Source of the DNA: Bacteroidales bacterium
GTDB lineage: Bacteria > Bacteroidota > Bacteroidia > Bacteroidales > P3
Direction: 5' to 3'
NCBI GenBank assembly: GCA_017479385.1
Contig: JAFVCE010000015.1
Location: 1 to 64,000, forward strand
Length of the DNA stretch: 64,000 nt
The notes below the pieces were generated by a model. The model was not told where the DNA came from and did no database searches. It saw nothing but the letters and a program-made list of their open reading frames with translations. Positions 62,336-64,000 of the stretch are shown here, one piece after another. How positions within the stretch are numbered: position 1 is the stretch's first letter; each line of letters opens with the position of its first letter. A program made the translations under genes and the position numbers.

Positions 62336-63346
62336 ATGCACTACAAAAGAACGAATTGGAAACAGGCGCTTGTGATGGCGGTGGCCATGCTGGGTGCTTT
62401 CACTGGTAAGGCGCAGGATATAGGCTTTTCTCAGTTCTACGCCAATCCGCTCTATCTCAACCCTGCATTCGCAGGCTCGGTGGTGGCTCCGCGCATATCG
62501 TTGAGTTACCGTGGTCAGTGGCCAGGACTGGTCAGTGCCTATACCACCGTTTCGGCCTCGTACGATCAGTATTTCAACGACTTGCATGGCGGTTTGGGCT
62601 TCCTTTTGGTGACCGACCGTCAGGGCGACCACGGGGCACTGTCCACCACCTCTATCGGGGCAATGTACTCGTTTCGTTTCCAAGTAGCACGCGACATATA
62701 TGTCAACGCAGCCCTGCAAGCCACGCTTGTCAACAACAACCTCAACTGGAGCGAATACCTGCGCTTCCCAGACCAGATTGACGATCAGTTGGGTTTCTCG
62801 TTTGCAACAGGTGCCACGCCGCCCGATAAGACCAGTAAATGGAGTCTCGACTTCAATGCTGGTGCGTTGGTTTTCAGCTCGAAGTGGTATGCTGGTATAG
62901 CAGCCGCCCACCTCACCCAGCCCAATCAGGCTTTCTATAGCGAAGACCGTGTGGCTATGAAATTCACCGTTCATGGGGGTGGTTTGATCAACGTGTCGGA
63001 AGAACGTCGCCGTCAGTCGGCGCTCGGGTTGGGCACGCCCATCATCTCGCCCAATGCGGTCTATCAATACCAAGGTGGGCAACATTACTTCAACTATGGT
63101 GTTTATCTTGACTGGATGCCATTCTTGGTAGGTGTGTGGTTCCGTAACGGCATAGAGAACCCCGACGCATTTATCTTTATGGCAGGTGTGCAGCAAGACT
63201 ATTTCAAAGTGGGCTACAGCTACGACGTAACCGTGTCGCAGTTGGCCAACAACACTGGTGGTGCCCATGAGCTCACGGTGGGTTTGTTGCTGCCAGTGCC
63301 CGAGCATAAAAAGAAGATAAAGGCCATACGTTGCCCCTCGTTCTAA
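62336..63346 (+). CDS. porP: Type IX secretion outer-membrane protein PorP
   Basis: 336 residues. A signal sequence (QALVMAVAMLGAFTGKAQD) precedes a PorP/SprF barrel: IGFSQFYANPLYLNPAFAGS is the family hallmark, followed by alternating strands and FKVGYSYDVTVSQLANNTGG near the end. PorP/SprF proteins act with the PorK-PorL-PorM-PorN complex in type IX secretion. Position directly upstream of gldK supports PorP rather than one of the many PorP/SprF paralogues. Confidence 0.92.
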   Translation: MHYKRTNWKQALVMAVAMLGAFTGKAQDIGFSQFYANPLYLNPAFAGSVVAPRISLSYRGQWPGLVSAYTTVSASYDQYFNDLHGGLGFLLVTDRQGDHGALSTTSIGAMYSFRFQVARDIYVNAALQATLVNNNLNWSEYLRFPDQIDDQLGFSFATGATPPDKTSKWSLDFNAGALVFSSKWYAGIAAAHLTQPNQAFYSEDRVAMKFTVHGGGLINVSEERRRQSALGLGTPIISPNAVYQYQGGQHYFNYGVYLDWMPFLVGVWFRNGIENPDAFIFMAGVQQDYFKVGYSYDVTVSQLANNTGGAHELTVGLLLPVPEHKKKIKAIRCPSF

Positions 63347-63430
63347 AGTGAAATAAAAAAGTTGTGCGACAGTGAAACAAAAAAACGCTGTCGTCCGTTA
63401 TAGAAATAAAACAACCGACAAATACAGCCT

Positions 63431-64000
63431 ATGAAATTGTTCAGAATGACATGTCTTGTGTTGACGGCCGGACTTTTGCTGACCTCGTGCTTTGGCAAAA
63501 GCAAGAAGTCGTCGACCACGGGTTGGAATCTTAACGACCCCAAGTGGGGCGGTTATGAAGTGTCCGACGCCACCGAGCAGGCCACTGCCCCAGGATTGGT
63601 GTTTATTGAAGGTGGTTCGTTCGTCATGGGACACGTCTCGGAAGACCCTCGCTACAGCTGGGATAACGTGGCCCACACCGTTACGGTGTCGTCGTTCTAT
63701 ATGGACGAAACCGAGGTGAGCAACGAAGCCTACGGCGAGTTCGTCTACTGGATGCGTCGCGCCTACAACGACGAGTATCCTGAGAAAGTGCGCGCCATAT
63801 ACCCCGACACTGCCGCATGGCGCGACAAGTTGGCTTGGCGTGAGAGTTTTGTCGACTACTATTTCCAAAGCCCCAACTATAAGGACTATCCAGTTGTTGG
63901 TGTGTCGTGGGAACAGGCTCAAGCTTTCTGCACTTGGCGTACCGACCGCGTGAACGAAAAAGTGCTCATCGACCGCGGTGTAATCAATAACGAGCAGGAA
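63431..64000 (+). CDS. gldK: Type IX secretion lipoprotein GldK/PorK, 3' end outside window
   Basis: The first 190 codons are present and open to the window edge. A lipobox (LLLTSC) at about residue 20 marks a lipoprotein. The body has the sulfatase-modifying (FGE-like) fold start LVFIEGGSFVMGHVSED, YMDETEVSNEAYGEFVYWMR and YPVVGVSWEQAQAFC. This is the GldK/PorK pattern, a ring component of the type IX secretion machine. It follows porP by 84 bp, as in porPKLMN operons; gldL, gldM and gldN should follow outside the window. Confidence 0.94.
   Translation, partial: MKLFRMTCLVLTAGLLLTSCFGKSKKSSTTGWNLNDPKWGGYEVSDATEQATAPGLVFIEGGSFVMGHVSEDPRYSWDNVAHTVTVSSFYMDETEVSNEAYGEFVYWMRRAYNDEYPEKVRAIYPDTAAWRDKLAWRESFVDYYFQSPNYKDYPVVGVSWEQAQAFCTWRTDRVNEKVLIDRGVINNEQE

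Overview
The window is a stretch of a Bacteroidales (phylum Bacteroidota) chromosome. The sequence evidence is: promoters of the TAnnTTTG type instead of TATAAT; a FISUMP-domain lipoprotein; the divergent Bacteroidota RNA polymerase omega subunit; DUF4954, DUF4105 and TIGR02757 proteins; a serC-serA pair whose SerA has Lys where most have His; and the start of a type IX secretion (porP-gldK) operon at the right edge. The species cannot be fixed from this window.

Layout. 1-2235: accessory plus-strand stretch with an edge-truncated unknown gene, a broken secreted-protein gene, a long perfect hairpin and a FISUMP lipoprotein. 2262-5397: minus-strand housekeeping (TIGR02757, thioesterase, histidine kinase and response regulator). 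5490-7678: tRNA-Phe, two repeat families and an AT-rich two-gene cassette of unknown function. 7734-14001: bamD, omega, coaBC, lytic transglycosylase, uvrA. 14342-19132: guaA, a LysM protein, lpxC, lpxA. 19146-24913: sugar-nucleotide and surface genes (ugd, rfbB, a HAD-DUF4954 fusion, a beta-barrel protein, a thioesterase). 25263-28093: alcohol dehydrogenase and glycosyltransferase. 28170-35364: glnS, glycosyltransferase, pheT, a small unknown, pseudouridine synthase. 35659-41141: typA facing mntP, an ATP-grasp-like gene, serA and serC. 41593-50991: mscS, an Lnb-like DUF4105 protein, a patatin-barrel, MATE, a LemA-like protein, a double peptide-ABC ATPase and a thioredoxin-like protein. 51708-53631: GNAT-HD fusion, DUF456 and a helicase-associated mini-protein. 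53640-61309: an eight-gene redox/Tat operon. 61568-64000: LRR protein, then porP and gldK.

Two things stand out. First, six of the seven divergent intergenic gaps, plus the gap beside tRNA-Phe, carry a palindromic element built of consecutive 11-bp modules. It always lies between the two outward-facing promoters, and the copy at 61421-61503 has perfect 41-bp arms. I do not recognise this family. Second, the operon at 53640-61309 joins a di-iron (YtfE/RIC-like) domain fused to a LuxR DNA-binding domain, a NapH-like polyferredoxin with an internal twin-arginine motif, a Tat-exported aldo-keto reductase/ferredoxin and a minimal TatA-TatC translocase. It reads as a self-contained redox-sensing export module.

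Coding is dense. Convergent gene pairs are separated by only 8-76 bp, and many same-strand genes overlap by 4-30 bp. Most non-coding DNA therefore sits in divergent gaps, where the promoters and repeats are.
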